Source: CG2-30-68-42 sp037440385 (GTDB taxonomy: Bacteria; Pseudomonadota; Gammaproteobacteria; Burkholderiales; Rhodocyclaceae). From it: a stretch of 42,607 nt of DNA. The translations under genes and the position numbers were made by a program. Under the pieces are notes generated by a model that worked only from the letters and a program-made list of their open reading frames with translations, searched no databases and had not been told where the DNA came from. Position 1 is the stretch's first letter. Each line of letters starts with the position of its first letter. Of the stretch, positions 8,016-16,863 are shown piece after piece. The stretch covers positions 1-42,607 of the forward strand of contig JBBIUI010000008.1 of assembly GCA_037440385.1 (NCBI GenBank), given 5' to 3'.

Positions 8016-11000
8016 ATGTTGGCTCCACCGTTCGTCCATCTGCGGCTGCACAGCGAGTTTTCCGTTTCCGACGCTCTGACGCGGATCGACGAGGCGGTCG
8101 CCCGCGCCGCACAGCTGGGCATGCCGGCGCTGGCGATCACGGATTCTGCCAACCTGTTCGGCATGCTGAAGTTCTACCGCGCGGCGCGCGGTGCGGGCGT
8201 CAAGCCCATCGTCGGATGCGACGTGTGGGTCGGCGATGCGGGCGCTCGCGAGGATGCACGCGCCGGCGGCAGCCGGATCCTGCTGCTCGTTCGCAACCGC
8301 GCCGGCTACGCCCGCCTGTGCGAACTGCTCACGGACGCCTATCTCGCCGGCCGCGTCCGCGGCCGCGCGCAGATCTCGCGCCATGCGCTCGCCGCGGGCG
8401 ACAACCGTGGCCTGATCGCACTGTCGGGCGCACGCTCCGGCGACATCGGTCAGGCACTCGCGGAGGGCAACGATGCCGCGGGCGACCGGCTTGCACGGGG
8501 CTGGGCGGCGTTGTTTCCCGAGGCGTTCTACATCGAATTGCAACGCGTCGGCATGCCCGGCGAGGAGACTCTGGTGAGAGCGAGCGTGACGCTCGCCTCG
8601 AGGCTCGGCCTGCCGGTGGTGGCGACCCATCCGATCCAGTTCCTCGACCGCGGTGATTTCAAGGCCCACGAGGCGCGCGTGTGCATCGCCGAAGGCCACC
8701 TGCTGGCCGATCCGCGCCGCCCGCGTGCGTTCACCGAAGAGCAGTGGTTCAAGTCCGCCGCGGACATGACGGAGCTGTTCGCCGATGTGCCCGAGGCGCT
8801 CGCCAACTCGGTGGAGATCGCCCGGCGCTGCAATCTGTCGCTGGAACTGGGCAAGCACCGGCTGCCACGGTTCCCGGCCCCGGCCGGCGTCACGCTCGAC
8901 GAGTACCTCGACGCGCAGGCCCGCGCCGGATTCGCGCGCCGGCTCGATCGGCTGTTTCCCGACGCGGCCGAACGCGATGCACGCCGCGGCGAGTACGACG
9001 AGCGACTCGCGTTCGAGATCCGGACCATCCAGCAGATGGGTTTCTCCGGCTACTTCCTGATCGTCGCCGATTTCATCAACTGGGCGAAGGCCAACGGCGT
9101 GCCGGTCGGCCCCGGCCGGGGCAGCGGTGCCGGTTCACTCGTCGCCTATGCTCTCGGCATCACCGATCTCGATCCGCTGCACTACGGGCTGCTGTTCGAG
9201 CGCTTCCTCAATCCGGAGCGGGTCTCGATGCCGGACTTCGACATCGATTTCTGCCAGGACGGGCGCGACCGCGTCATCGAATACGTCAAGCAGCGCTACG
9301 GCGCGCAGAGCGTCTCGCAGATCGCGACCTTCGGCACGATGGCGGCCAAGGCGGTGATCCGCGACGTCGGACGCGTGCTCGACCTGCCGTTCAACTTCGT
9401 CGACCAGTTCGCGAAGCTCATCCCGAACGAACTGGGCATCACGCTCGCGAAGGCCCGGCACGACGAACCGCTGATCGACGAGCGGCTGGACAAGGAAGAG
9501 GAACTGCGTGAGCTGTGGACGCTGGCCGAGAAGCTCGAGGGGCTCACGCGCAACGTCGGCATGCATGCGGGCGGCGTGCTGATCGCGCCGGGCCGTCTCA
9601 CCGAGTTCTGCCCGCTGTACTCGGCCGCCGGAGCCGAAGCGGCGGTTTCCCAGTTCGACAAGGACGATGTCGAGCGCATCGGGCTGGTCAAGTTCGACTT
9701 CCTCGGATTGCGCACGCTGACGATCCTGGCCGAGACGGTGCAGCTCGCGAAGCGCATCGAGGGCGTCGAGATCGACCTCGATCGGCTGCCGCTCGATGAC
9801 GCCCGGACCTATGAGCGGATCTTCCAGAGCGCCAACACGACCGCCGTGTTCCAGTTCGAATCGCGCGGCATGAGGGAATTGCTGCAGCAGGCGAAGCCGC
9901 AACGGCTGGAAGACCTGATCGCGCTCAATGCGCTGTATCGGCCGGGGCCGATGGAGCTCGCGAAGAGCTACGTCGCGCGCAAGCAGGGCCGCGAGCGCAT
10001 CAGCTACCTGCATCCCGCGCTCGAACCGGTGCTCGCGACCACCTACGGCATCATGGTGTATCAGGAACAGGTCATGCAGGCCGCGCGGGCGGTCGCCGGA
10101 TTCTCCCTGGGCGGCGCGGACGAACTGCGCCGCGCCATCGGCAAGAAGAAGGCCGAGGACATGGCACGCCAGCGCGAGCGCTTCGTCGAGGGCGCGGCGC
10201 GAAACGGCGTGGGAGCGGGCACGGCGAACGAGATCTTCGACTTCATGGAGAAGTTCGCGGGTTACGGATTCAACAAGTCGCATGCCGCGGCCTACTCGCT
10301 GGTCGCCTTCCAGACCGCATGGCTGAAATGCCATCATCCCGCCGCCTTCCTCGCCGCGACGCTGAACTCGGAACTGGCCGACACGGACAAGGTGCAGTTT
10401 TTCTACAAGGATGCGCTCGCGATCGGCATCCGCTTCCTGCCGCCGGACATCAACGCAGGCGGCTATCGCTTCGAACCGACCGACGCTCGCACCATCCGTT
10501 ACGGGCTGGGGGCGATCAAGGGAACCGGAGAGGCGGCCATCACGGCGATCGTAGAGGCTCGCGAGCGCGGCGGTCCCTTCACGGATCTGTTCGACCTGTG
10601 CCGGCGCGTCGACAAGCGGCTCGTCAATCGACGCGTCGTCGAGGCGCTCGTGCGCGCCGGCTGCTTCGATGCGATCGACGACGATCGCGCGAACCTGCTC
10701 GCTTCGGTCGGGATGGCGCTCGACGCGGCGGAGCAGGCGAGCCGCGACGTGCACCAGGGCGCGCTGTTCGATTCCGGTACCGCGGCCGTGCAGGCGCCGC
10801 GGCGTGCCGGCGTACCGCAGTGGTCGAAGCGCGAGCGGCTGCTCAACGAGAAACAGGCCCTCGGATTCTTCCTGAGCGGGCATCCCTACGACGAATATCG
10901 GGCCGAGCTTTCCGCCTTCGTGCGCAGGCCGCTGGCGCAACTGCAGGCGGGCCGCGAGCCGGGCCTGCTCGCGGGCATCGTGCTCGCCGCGCGCGCCCAG

Positions 11001-11468
11001 ATGACGCGCCGGGGCAAGGCGCTGTTCGTCCTGCTCGATGACGGCACGGCCCAGCAGGAAGTCGGCGTCTACAAGGAGGTGCTGGAGACGCAGCGGCAGA
11101 AGGTCGTCGTCGACGACATCCTGGTCGTCGAAGGCAAGGTGCAGCGCGACGATTTCACCGGAGGGATGCGAGTGACCGCCGACACGCTGATGACGCTCGC
11201 CGAAGCGCGCGGACGCTACGCCCAGGCACTTCGGCTGGCGCTCAACGGCGAGGCGAGCAGGGCCGGCAGCGCTGCGGCGCAACGGCTGCGCGAGCTGCTC
11301 GCCCCCTACCGCGATGGACCGTGCCCGGTCCGGCTGCGCTACCGCAACGAAACCGCCGAGTGCGACCTGCCGCTGGGCGAAGGCTGGCGGGTGCGGCTGG
11401 AAGACGGGCTGCTCGCAGGGTTGCGGCAGTGGCTGCGGCCGGAGAACGTCGAGGTGCTCTACCCTTGA
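8016..11468 (+). CDS. dnaE: DNA polymerase III alpha subunit DnaE
   Basis: This is the catalytic subunit of the replicative polymerase, at the usual length of 1150 residues. The N-terminal PHP domain opens with FVHLRLHSEFSVSDAL. The polymerase active site carries PDFDIDF with D407 and D409, and a further acidic segment in LVKFDFLGL. The helix-hairpin-helix and OB-fold modules occupy the C-terminal third. A beta-clamp binding motif of the QxxLF kind is visible at Q914-F918 (QGALF), close to where E. coli DnaE carries its own. No 3'-5' exonuclease is embedded, so proofreading must come from a separate DnaQ. It is the major DnaE1 type, not the error-prone DnaE2, judged from length and clamp motif. 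Confidence 0.97.
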   Translation: MLAPPFVHLRLHSEFSVSDALTRIDEAVARAAQLGMPALAITDSANLFGMLKFYRAARGAGVKPIVGCDVWVGDAGAREDARAGGSRILLLVRNRAGYARLCELLTDAYLAGRVRGRAQISRHALAAGDNRGLIALSGARSGDIGQALAEGNDAAGDRLARGWAALFPEAFYIELQRVGMPGEETLVRASVTLASRLGLPVVATHPIQFLDRGDFKAHEARVCIAEGHLLADPRRPRAFTEEQWFKSAADMTELFADVPEALANSVEIARRCNLSLELGKHRLPRFPAPAGVTLDEYLDAQARAGFARRLDRLFPDAAERDARRGEYDERLAFEIRTIQQMGFSGYFLIVADFINWAKANGVPVGPGRGSGAGSLVAYALGITDLDPLHYGLLFERFLNPERVSMPDFDIDFCQDGRDRVIEYVKQRYGAQSVSQIATFGTMAAKAVIRDVGRVLDLPFNFVDQFAKLIPNELGITLAKARHDEPLIDERLDKEEELRELWTLAEKLEGLTRNVGMHAGGVLIAPGRLTEFCPLYSAAGAEAAVSQFDKDDVERIGLVKFDFLGLRTLTILAETVQLAKRIEGVEIDLDRLPLDDARTYERIFQSANTTAVFQFESRGMRELLQQAKPQRLEDLIALNALYRPGPMELAKSYVARKQGRERISYLHPALEPVLATTYGIMVYQEQVMQAARAVAGFSLGGADELRRAIGKKKAEDMARQRERFVEGAARNGVGAGTANEIFDFMEKFAGYGFNKSHAAAYSLVAFQTAWLKCHHPAAFLAATLNSELADTDKVQFFYKDALAIGIRFLPPDINAGGYRFEPTDARTIRYGLGAIKGTGEAAITAIVEARERGGPFTDLFDLCRRVDKRLVNRRVVEALVRAGCFDAIDDDRANLLASVGMALDAAEQASRDVHQGALFDSGTAAVQAPRRAGVPQWSKRERLLNEKQALGFFLSGHPYDEYRAELSAFVRRPLAQLQAGREPGLLAGIVLAARAQMTRRGKALFVLLDDGTAQQEVGVYKEVLETQRQKVVVDDILVVEGKVQRDDFTGGMRVTADTLMTLAEARGRYAQALRLALNGEASRAGSAAAQRLRELLAPYRDGPCPVRLRYRNETAECDLPLGEGWRVRLEDGLLAGLRQWLRPENVEVLYP

Positions 11469-11510
11469 GGCAGCCGCGGCGGGCAAGCCGAAGCCCGGCG
11501 GCACCGCGAG

Positions 11511-11783
11511 TCACACGCTGGGACGCAGTTCGAAGCCGTGGCATTCCGCCGTGACGACTTCGACGTCGATGCGCTCGACCCGCGCGCCCGGCGGTCCGCC
11601 GCGCGCCCACTCGACGACCCGCACCGCCGCGGCCTCGTCGCCGCAAACGACCGCCTCGACGGTTCCTTCGCGCCGGTTGCGCACCCAGCCGGTGAGCCCC
11701 AGCCGTCGTGCTTCCCAGGCGAGCGAAGCGCGGAATCCGACCCCCTGCACGCGCCCGTGGATGATCAGGTGTCTGGCATTCAT
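11511..11783 (-). CDS. acyP: Acylphosphatase
   Basis: This 90-residue enzyme hydrolyses acyl phosphates such as acetyl phosphate or 1,3-bisphosphoglycerate. The family signature GRVQGVGFR (10-18) provides the phosphate-binding loop and catalytic R18. GWVRN gives the second catalytic residue, N36. The start ATG at 11783 is preceded by GGAAGGA. It overlaps the stop of the upstream membrane-protein gene by four bases (ATGA), so the two are translationally coupled. It is probably the last gene of a metG operon and converges on dnaE with a 42-base gap and no recognisable terminator. Confidence 0.93.
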   Translation of the reverse strand: MNARHLIIHGRVQGVGFRASLAWEARRLGLTGWVRNRREGTVEAVVCGDEAAAVRVVEWARGGPPGARVERIDVEVVTAECHGFELRPSV

Positions 11784-12040
11784 TCGCCATCCTTCCGCCC
11801 GCCGCGGCCGCGCCCCGCGCCCCGGCCTATCCGGGCGGCCACCGCGGCGATCAGCCCGACGCCGGACAGGATGCCGACGATCGCTTCCGCACGGCTCGCC
11901 GGGAAACCGCGAAACACGGTGCCGAGCGCGAACCAGGCGACACCCAGCGTGACGGCCGACATTGCGACGATCCCGGCAAGCAGATACAGCAGCCGGCGGC
12001 CGGTCGCCTTCCTGCGGTCGGCTCCGGCCGCCGTGCCCAT
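11780..12040 (-). CDS. Small two-helix membrane protein of unknown function
   Basis: This 86-residue protein has a basic N-terminus (ADRRKATGRR), two hydrophobic segments (about 17-40 and 53-70) and a basic Gly/Arg-rich tail. It is probably an inner-membrane hairpin with both ends in the cytoplasm, by the positive-inside rule. I do not recognise the family. It begins two bases after the metG stop and overlaps acyP by four bases at its end, so it looks like the middle gene of a metG-orf-acyP operon. The tight packing is the main evidence that it is real. Confidence 0.65.
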   Translation of the reverse strand: MGTAAGADRRKATGRRLLYLLAGIVAMSAVTLGVAWFALGTVFRGFPASRAEAIVGILSGVGLIAAVAARIGRGAGRGRGGRKDGE

Positions 12041-12042
12041 CG

Positions 12043-14151
12043 CTATTTGACCTGCATGCCGGGTTGCGCGCCCGCATCGGGCGCGAGCAGGAACACGCCG
12101 GATCCGTCGGCGGACGCGGCGAGCACCATGCCTTCGGACACACCGAACTTCATCTTGCGCGGCGCCAGGTTCGCCACCATCACGGTCAGCCGTCCGGTGA
12201 GCGCCTCGGGCGCGTAGGACGACTTGATGCCGGCGAACACGGTGCGGCGCTCGCCGCCACCCAGATCGAGTGTCAGCTTCAGCAGCTTGTCCGCGCCCTC
12301 GACCCGTTCGGCGGCGGTGATGCGGGCGACGCGCAGATCGATGCGGGCGAACTCGTCGATGCCGATCGGCTGCGGCCCGGCTCGCTGCTCGCCGCGCTGC
12401 TGGTGCTGCGCGTGGCGCTGCTCCGAATGGGGCTGAGGCTGGGGCGGGACGGCCGGCGCGAGCGAGCTCCGGTTGGCTTCGAGCAGCGCATCGATGCGGC
12501 TCGTTTCGATGCGGCGCATCAGATGCCGGTACTCGCCGATGCGATGATCTGCGCCGAGCAGGCTGCCGGCGTCCTCCCAGCACATCGGTGCGATCCCGAG
12601 AAACGACTCGACATCCGCGGCGAGCTTGGGCAATACCGGCTTCAGGTACAGCGTCAGCAGGCGGAACAGGTCGATCGCGACGCTGCACACCTCTTGAAGG
12701 CGCGGGGCCGCCGCCTCGCCGGCCTTGGCGAGTTCCCACGGCTTGTGCTCGTCGACGTACTGGTTCGCGGCGTCCGCCAGTCGCATCACCTCGCGCATCG
12801 CCTTGCCGTACTCGCGCGCTTCGTAGAGTTCGGCGATCTCCGCGCGGGCCGCCGCGACCTCGTCGACGAGCAGCGCATCGGAGTGCGGCCGGGTCGCGAC
12901 GAGCCGGCCTGCGAAGTGCCTGGTGAGGAATCCGGCACAGCGGCTGGCGATGTTGATGTACTTTCCGACCAGATCGGAATTGACGCGTGCGACGAAGTCC
13001 CCCAGATTGAGGTCGAGATCCTCCATCGAGGCGGAAAGCTTGGCCGCGTAGTAGTAGCGCAGCCATTCCGGATTCAGTCCCTGCTCGAGGTAGCTGCGCG
13101 CCGTGATGAAGGTGCCGCGCGACTTCGACATCTTCTGGCCGTCGACGGTCAAGAAGCCGTGCGCGTAGATCGCGCTCGGCGTGCGGTAGCCGGCGTGTTC
13201 CAGTTCGGCCGGCCAGAACAGCGCGTGGAAATACAGGATGTCCTTGCCGATGAAGTGGTAGAGCTCGGTGCCCGCGCGCGCCGCCGCCTCGCGATCGAGG
13301 AAAGCGGCGACATCGATCTCGGGCGTTCGCGCGGCGAGGTGCCTCAGCGCGCCGAAATAGCCGATCGGCGCGTCCAGCCAGACATAGAAGTACTTGCCCG
13401 GCGCATCGGGGATCTCGAAGCCGAAATACGGCGCGTCGCGCGAGATGTCCCAGTCGGTCAGCCGGTCCTCGCCCGGCGCGCCGAGCCACTCCTGCATCTT
13501 GTTGGAGGCTTCCGGCTGGAGCCGCCCCGGCTCGCGCGTCCAGCGGCGCAGGAACGCCTGGCAGCGCGGATCCGACAGCCTGAAGAAATAGTGGTCGGAG
13601 GACTTGCGCACCGGCCGTGCGCCGGACACGGCCGAGTAGGGGTTGACCAGCTCGGTGGGCGCGTAGGCGGCGCCGCACACCTCGCAGGAATCCCCGTACT
13701 GGTCCTTGGCGCCGCATTTGGGGCATTCGCCCTTGATGTAACGGTCGGGCAGGAACATCTGCCTGACCGGATCGAAGAACTGCTCGATCGCGCGCACCTC
13801 GATGAGCCCGGCCGCCTTCAGCCGGGCGTAGATGTCGTTGGCGTAGAAGCGCGTCTCCTCCGAATGCGTGCTGTGGTAGTCGTCGAACGCGATATGGAAT
13901 CCCGCGAAGTCGTGCGCATGCTCGCCGTGTACGCGCGCGATCAGTTCCTCGGGCGCGATGCCCTCGTCATCGGCGCGCAGCATGACCGGCGTGCCGTGGG
14001 TGTCGTCCGCGCACACGTACCAGCACTCGTGCCCGCGCATCTTCTGGAACCGCACCCAGATGTCGGTCTGGATGTACTCGACGAGGTGGCCGAGGTGGAT
14101 GTCGCCGTTGGCGTACGGCAGCGCACTGGTGACGAGGATCCTGCGGGACAT
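12043..14151 (-). CDS. metG: Methionyl-tRNA synthetase MetG
   Basis: This enzyme charges tRNA-Met with methionine. At 702 residues it is the long, dimeric form. The class I HIGH motif is HLGH (19-22) and the KMSKS loop is in VDGQKMSKSRG (about 340). The zinc knuckle is in CPKCGAKDQYGDSCEVCG (about 144-161). A C-terminal EMAP/Trbp111-type tRNA-binding domain begins at GIDEFARIDLRVARI (about 600) and gives dimerisation. The linker between body and tail (encoded near 12365-12470) is unusually rich in Gln, His and Pro. The gene is followed by a small membrane protein and acyP. A TACAAT upstream would give an 18-base leader with no clear Shine-Dalgarno. Confidence 0.97.
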   Translation of the reverse strand: MSRRILVTSALPYANGDIHLGHLVEYIQTDIWVRFQKMRGHECWYVCADDTHGTPVMLRADDEGIAPEELIARVHGEHAHDFAGFHIAFDDYHSTHSEETRFYANDIYARLKAAGLIEVRAIEQFFDPVRQMFLPDRYIKGECPKCGAKDQYGDSCEVCGAAYAPTELVNPYSAVSGARPVRKSSDHYFFRLSDPRCQAFLRRWTREPGRLQPEASNKMQEWLGAPGEDRLTDWDISRDAPYFGFEIPDAPGKYFYVWLDAPIGYFGALRHLAARTPEIDVAAFLDREAAARAGTELYHFIGKDILYFHALFWPAELEHAGYRTPSAIYAHGFLTVDGQKMSKSRGTFITARSYLEQGLNPEWLRYYYAAKLSASMEDLDLNLGDFVARVNSDLVGKYINIASRCAGFLTRHFAGRLVATRPHSDALLVDEVAAARAEIAELYEAREYGKAMREVMRLADAANQYVDEHKPWELAKAGEAAAPRLQEVCSVAIDLFRLLTLYLKPVLPKLAADVESFLGIAPMCWEDAGSLLGADHRIGEYRHLMRRIETSRIDALLEANRSSLAPAVPPQPQPHSEQRHAQHQQRGEQRAGPQPIGIDEFARIDLRVARITAAERVEGADKLLKLTLDLGGGERRTVFAGIKSSYAPEALTGRLTVMVANLAPRKMKFGVSEGMVLAASADGSGVFLLAPDAGAQPGMQVK

Positions 14152-14175
14152 GGCGATGGCGGCGGAAAAGCCGGG

Positions 14176-14181
14176 ATTGTA
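14176..14181 (-). promoter_or_regulatory. Predicted -10 element for metG
   Basis: The minus strand reads TACAAT about 24 bases before the metG ATG. The expected -35 position falls in the GC-rich hairpin at 14197-14222, with no consensus match. Confidence 0.4.
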
Positions 14182-14196
14182 TCAAGCCGCGTGGAA

Positions 14197-14222
14197 GCCC
14201 CGCGCCGCGGCAGGCGCGGGGC
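14197..14222 (-). terminator. GC-rich hairpin after the OmpA-family lipoprotein gene
   Basis: A perfect ten-base-pair stem (GCCCCGCGCC / GGCGCGGGGC) with a six-base loop starts 24 bases after the lipoprotein stop. Only a short T-poor stretch follows, so it is a weak candidate for intrinsic termination. It may act as an RNA-stabilising or Rho-assisted end. It also separates the lipoprotein gene from the metG promoter. Confidence 0.5.
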
Positions 14223-14245
14223 CACGGCGACCCCGGCCGCGCGGC

Positions 14246-14881
14246 TCAGCGTTTCGGATCGAGCGGCCGCACGACGATCTCGACGCGGCGGTTGCGCGCG
14301 CGGCCCGCTTCGGTCGAGTTGTCGGCTATCGGTTCGGCCTCGCCCCGCCCGTCGGTGGTCATGCGGGCGCGTTCGATGCCTCGGCCGGCGAGGTAGTCCG
14401 CGACCGAGGCCGCGCGGGCACGCGACAGGTCGAGATTGAACTGCGCGCCGCCTACGCTGTCCGTATGGCCGATGACCGTCACGGCGGTGTCGCGGTTGCC
14501 GGCAAGCGTCGCGGCGATCTTGTCGAGCGTCGGGCGGAACGCGGGCCTGACGGCGGCGCTGCCGCGGTCGAAGGAAACGGAGCCGGGGACGTTGAGCTTG
14601 ACCGACCCGTCCGCCTGCTCCTTGACCTCGACACCGGAACCGCGGGTGGCGATGCCGAGTTTTTCCTTGACGGTCTGCCAGTTGTAGCCGATCGCGCCGC
14701 CCGCGGCCGCGCCGACCGCGGCGCCCACGACGGTGCCGCGGCTGCCACCGATGGCGGTGCCGAGAACTGCGCCGGTGGCGGCTCCGGCGCCGGCGCCGAT
14801 CGCGGTCTCGGTCTGGCGCTGCGTCGCGCATGCGCCCAGCAACAGCGTGGAAAGACTCAATGCGGCGATGGCCTTGTGCAT
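14246..14881 (-). CDS. OmpA-family outer-membrane lipoprotein with glycine-zipper region
   Basis: The 211-residue precursor has a lipoprotein signal peptide with lipobox LLGAC and the acylated cysteine at position 18. Residues about 27-66 form a glycine-zipper segment (repeated GAGAGAATG- and GAAVGAAAG-like runs) that probably inserts in or packs at a membrane. The C-terminal half is an OmpA/MotB peptidoglycan-binding domain: VIGHTDSVG, LSRARAASVADYL and NRRVEI carry the expected Asp and Arg. It likely tethers the outer membrane to the cell wall. The start at 14881 has GGAGG five bases upstream; a longer frame from 14995 is less likely. It lies between metG and mrp and is divergent from mrp. 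Confidence 0.9.
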   Translation of the reverse strand: MHKAIAALSLSTLLLGACATQRQTETAIGAGAGAATGAVLGTAIGGSRGTVVGAAVGAAAGGAIGYNWQTVKEKLGIATRGSGVEVKEQADGSVKLNVPGSVSFDRGSAAVRPAFRPTLDKIAATLAGNRDTAVTVIGHTDSVGGAQFNLDLSRARAASVADYLAGRGIERARMTTDGRGEAEPIADNSTEAGRARNRRVEIVVRPLDPKR

Positions 14882-14976
14882 GGTGCCTCCATAGCGGGTT
14901 TCCCGGCGCGCGCAGTCACGTGGCCGGAGGCGCAAGGCCCGGCCCGAAAACATCGACTCGAATCGCGCAACCGAAT

Positions 14977-14982
14977 TAGAAT
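14977..14982 (+). promoter_or_regulatory. Predicted -10 element for mrp
   Basis: TAGAAT lies in the divergent region between the lipoprotein gene and mrp. A start near 14989 would give a leader of about 60 bases ending in a GGAGAAGGA ribosome site before the ATG at 15049. Confidence 0.45.
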
Positions 14983-15048
14983 GCGCCTTTTTCACCGGTC
15001 CCGGTTCGGCGCCGGAACCATAGACCCCTTGTGAAGAACGGAGAAGGA

Positions 15049-16134
15049 ATGACCATCACCGTCGAACGGATCAACGAAGCGCTCGCCGCGTTGGTTGACG
15101 CAAACACCGGCAGGGATCTGGTGTCGAGCCGGGCCGCGCGAAACATCAAGGTGGAGGGCGACGACGTGTCGCTCGACGTCGAGCTGGGCTATCCGGCGAA
15201 GAGCCAGATCGAGCCGATCCGCAACCGCGTCATCGCGGCGCTGAAGGCCGCCGGCGCGGGCAACGTCAGCGCGAACGTCTATCAGAAGATCGTCTCGCAT
15301 GCGGTGCAGCGCGGTGTCAAGCTGCTGCCCAAGGTCAAGAACATCATCGCCGTCGCGTCCGGCAAGGGCGGCGTGGGCAAGAGTACCACCGCGGTGAACC
15401 TGGCGCTCGCGCTGGCCGCCGAGGGGGCGAGCGTCGCCATCCTGGACGCGGACATCTACGGGCCGTCGCAGCCGCAGATGCTGGGCATCACCGGCCAGCC
15501 GGAGTCGCACGATGGCAAGTCGCTCGAACCGATGCGGGCCTACGGCATCCAGGCGATGTCGGTGGGATTTCTGATCGACGTCGAGACGCCGATGGTGTGG
15601 CGCGGCCCGATGGTCACGCAGGCGCTCGAGCAACTGCTGGGCGAGACGAACTGGAACGACGTCGACTACCTGGTCGTCGATCTGCCGCCGGGAACCGGCG
15701 ACATCCAGCTCACGCTCGCGCAGAAGGTGCCCGTCACCGGCGCGGTGATCGTCACGACGCCGCAGGACATCGCGCTGCTCGATGCGCGCAAGGGCCTCAA
15801 GATGTTCGAGAAGGTGGGCATTCCCATCCTCGGCATCGTCGAGAACATGAGTACCCACATCTGCTCGAAGTGCGGTCACGAGGAGCACATCTTCGGCGCC
15901 GGCGGTGCCGCGCGCATGGCGAAGGACTACGAGGTCGAGGTGCTGGGCGCGCTGCCGCTCGACATCCGCATCCGCGAGGAGACCGACTCCGGCAAGCCGA
16001 CGGTGGTGGCCGAACCCGACAGCCGCATCGCCGAGATCTACCGGGAAATCGCGCGCAAGGTCGCCGTGCGCATCGCCGACAAGGCCAAGGACCTGTCCGC
16101 CAAGTTCCCGAACATCGTCATTCAGAATACATGA
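15049..16134 (+). CDS. mrp: Iron-sulfur cluster carrier protein Mrp/ApbC
   Basis: This 361-residue P-loop ATPase assembles or carries [4Fe-4S] clusters to target proteins. The N-terminal DUF59/MIP18-like domain covers about 1-90. The deviant Walker A motif GKGGVGKST is at 105-113. The dimer-bridging cluster ligands are C272 and C275 in HICSKCGHEEH. The ATG at 15049 is preferred over a GTG at 15031 because AGAAGGA precedes it directly and it gives the usual length. It is followed by dcd with a gap of 58 bases. The mrp/metG divergent arrangement is common in proteobacteria, here with a lipoprotein gene between them. Confidence 0.95.
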   Translation: MTITVERINEALAALVDANTGRDLVSSRAARNIKVEGDDVSLDVELGYPAKSQIEPIRNRVIAALKAAGAGNVSANVYQKIVSHAVQRGVKLLPKVKNIIAVASGKGGVGKSTTAVNLALALAAEGASVAILDADIYGPSQPQMLGITGQPESHDGKSLEPMRAYGIQAMSVGFLIDVETPMVWRGPMVTQALEQLLGETNWNDVDYLVVDLPPGTGDIQLTLAQKVPVTGAVIVTTPQDIALLDARKGLKMFEKVGIPILGIVENMSTHICSKCGHEEHIFGAGGAARMAKDYEVEVLGALPLDIRIREETDSGKPTVVAEPDSRIAEIYREIARKVAVRIADKAKDLSAKFPNIVIQNT

Positions 16135-16192
16135 ACGACGTGATGCCGGAAGACGGGACCCTGTGGCAGCTTCCGGCGCGTCGCCCGCACGC

Positions 16193-16759
<567 letters not shown>

Positions 16760-16793
16760 GCGCGGCGCGAGCGGCTCGCGGATCGTATCGTTC

Positions 16794-16814
16794 CCACCCT
16801 TCCACCCTTCCACC
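16794..16814 (+). repeat. Short tandem repeat, unit CCACCCTT
   Basis: About 2.6 copies of an eight-base unit lie between the dcd stop and the decarboxylase promoter. It is noncoding and pyrimidine-rich. No function is evident; it could be a slippage-prone spot or a Rho-loading C-rich segment at the end of mrp-dcd. Confidence 0.6.
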
Positions 16815-16825
16815 GTCGGCGCGCG

Positions 16826-16831
16826 GATAAT
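16826..16831 (+). promoter_or_regulatory. Predicted -10 element for the decarboxylase gene
   Basis: GATAAT is followed by GCGCGA. It would give a leader of about 26 bases containing the AGGACAGG ribosome site (about 16853-16860) before the ATG at 16864. Confidence 0.42.
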
Positions 16832-16863
16832 GCGCGACTGCCGGTGCGGCTGAGGACAGGTCC

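Noticed and set aside
9135..11504. A 789-residue open frame on the minus strand opposite dnaE
   Set aside because: Antisense shadow of dnaE; composition is Arg/Glu/Gln-rich with no family motif.
11469..11510. Intrinsic terminator between dnaE and acyP
   Set aside because: The gap is GC-rich but has no symmetric stem with a T-run on either strand.
16794..16814. Tandem CCACCCTT units as a possible CRISPR or phase-variable switch
   Set aside because: Fewer than three copies, no spacers and no open frame crossing them. Listed only as a small repeat.
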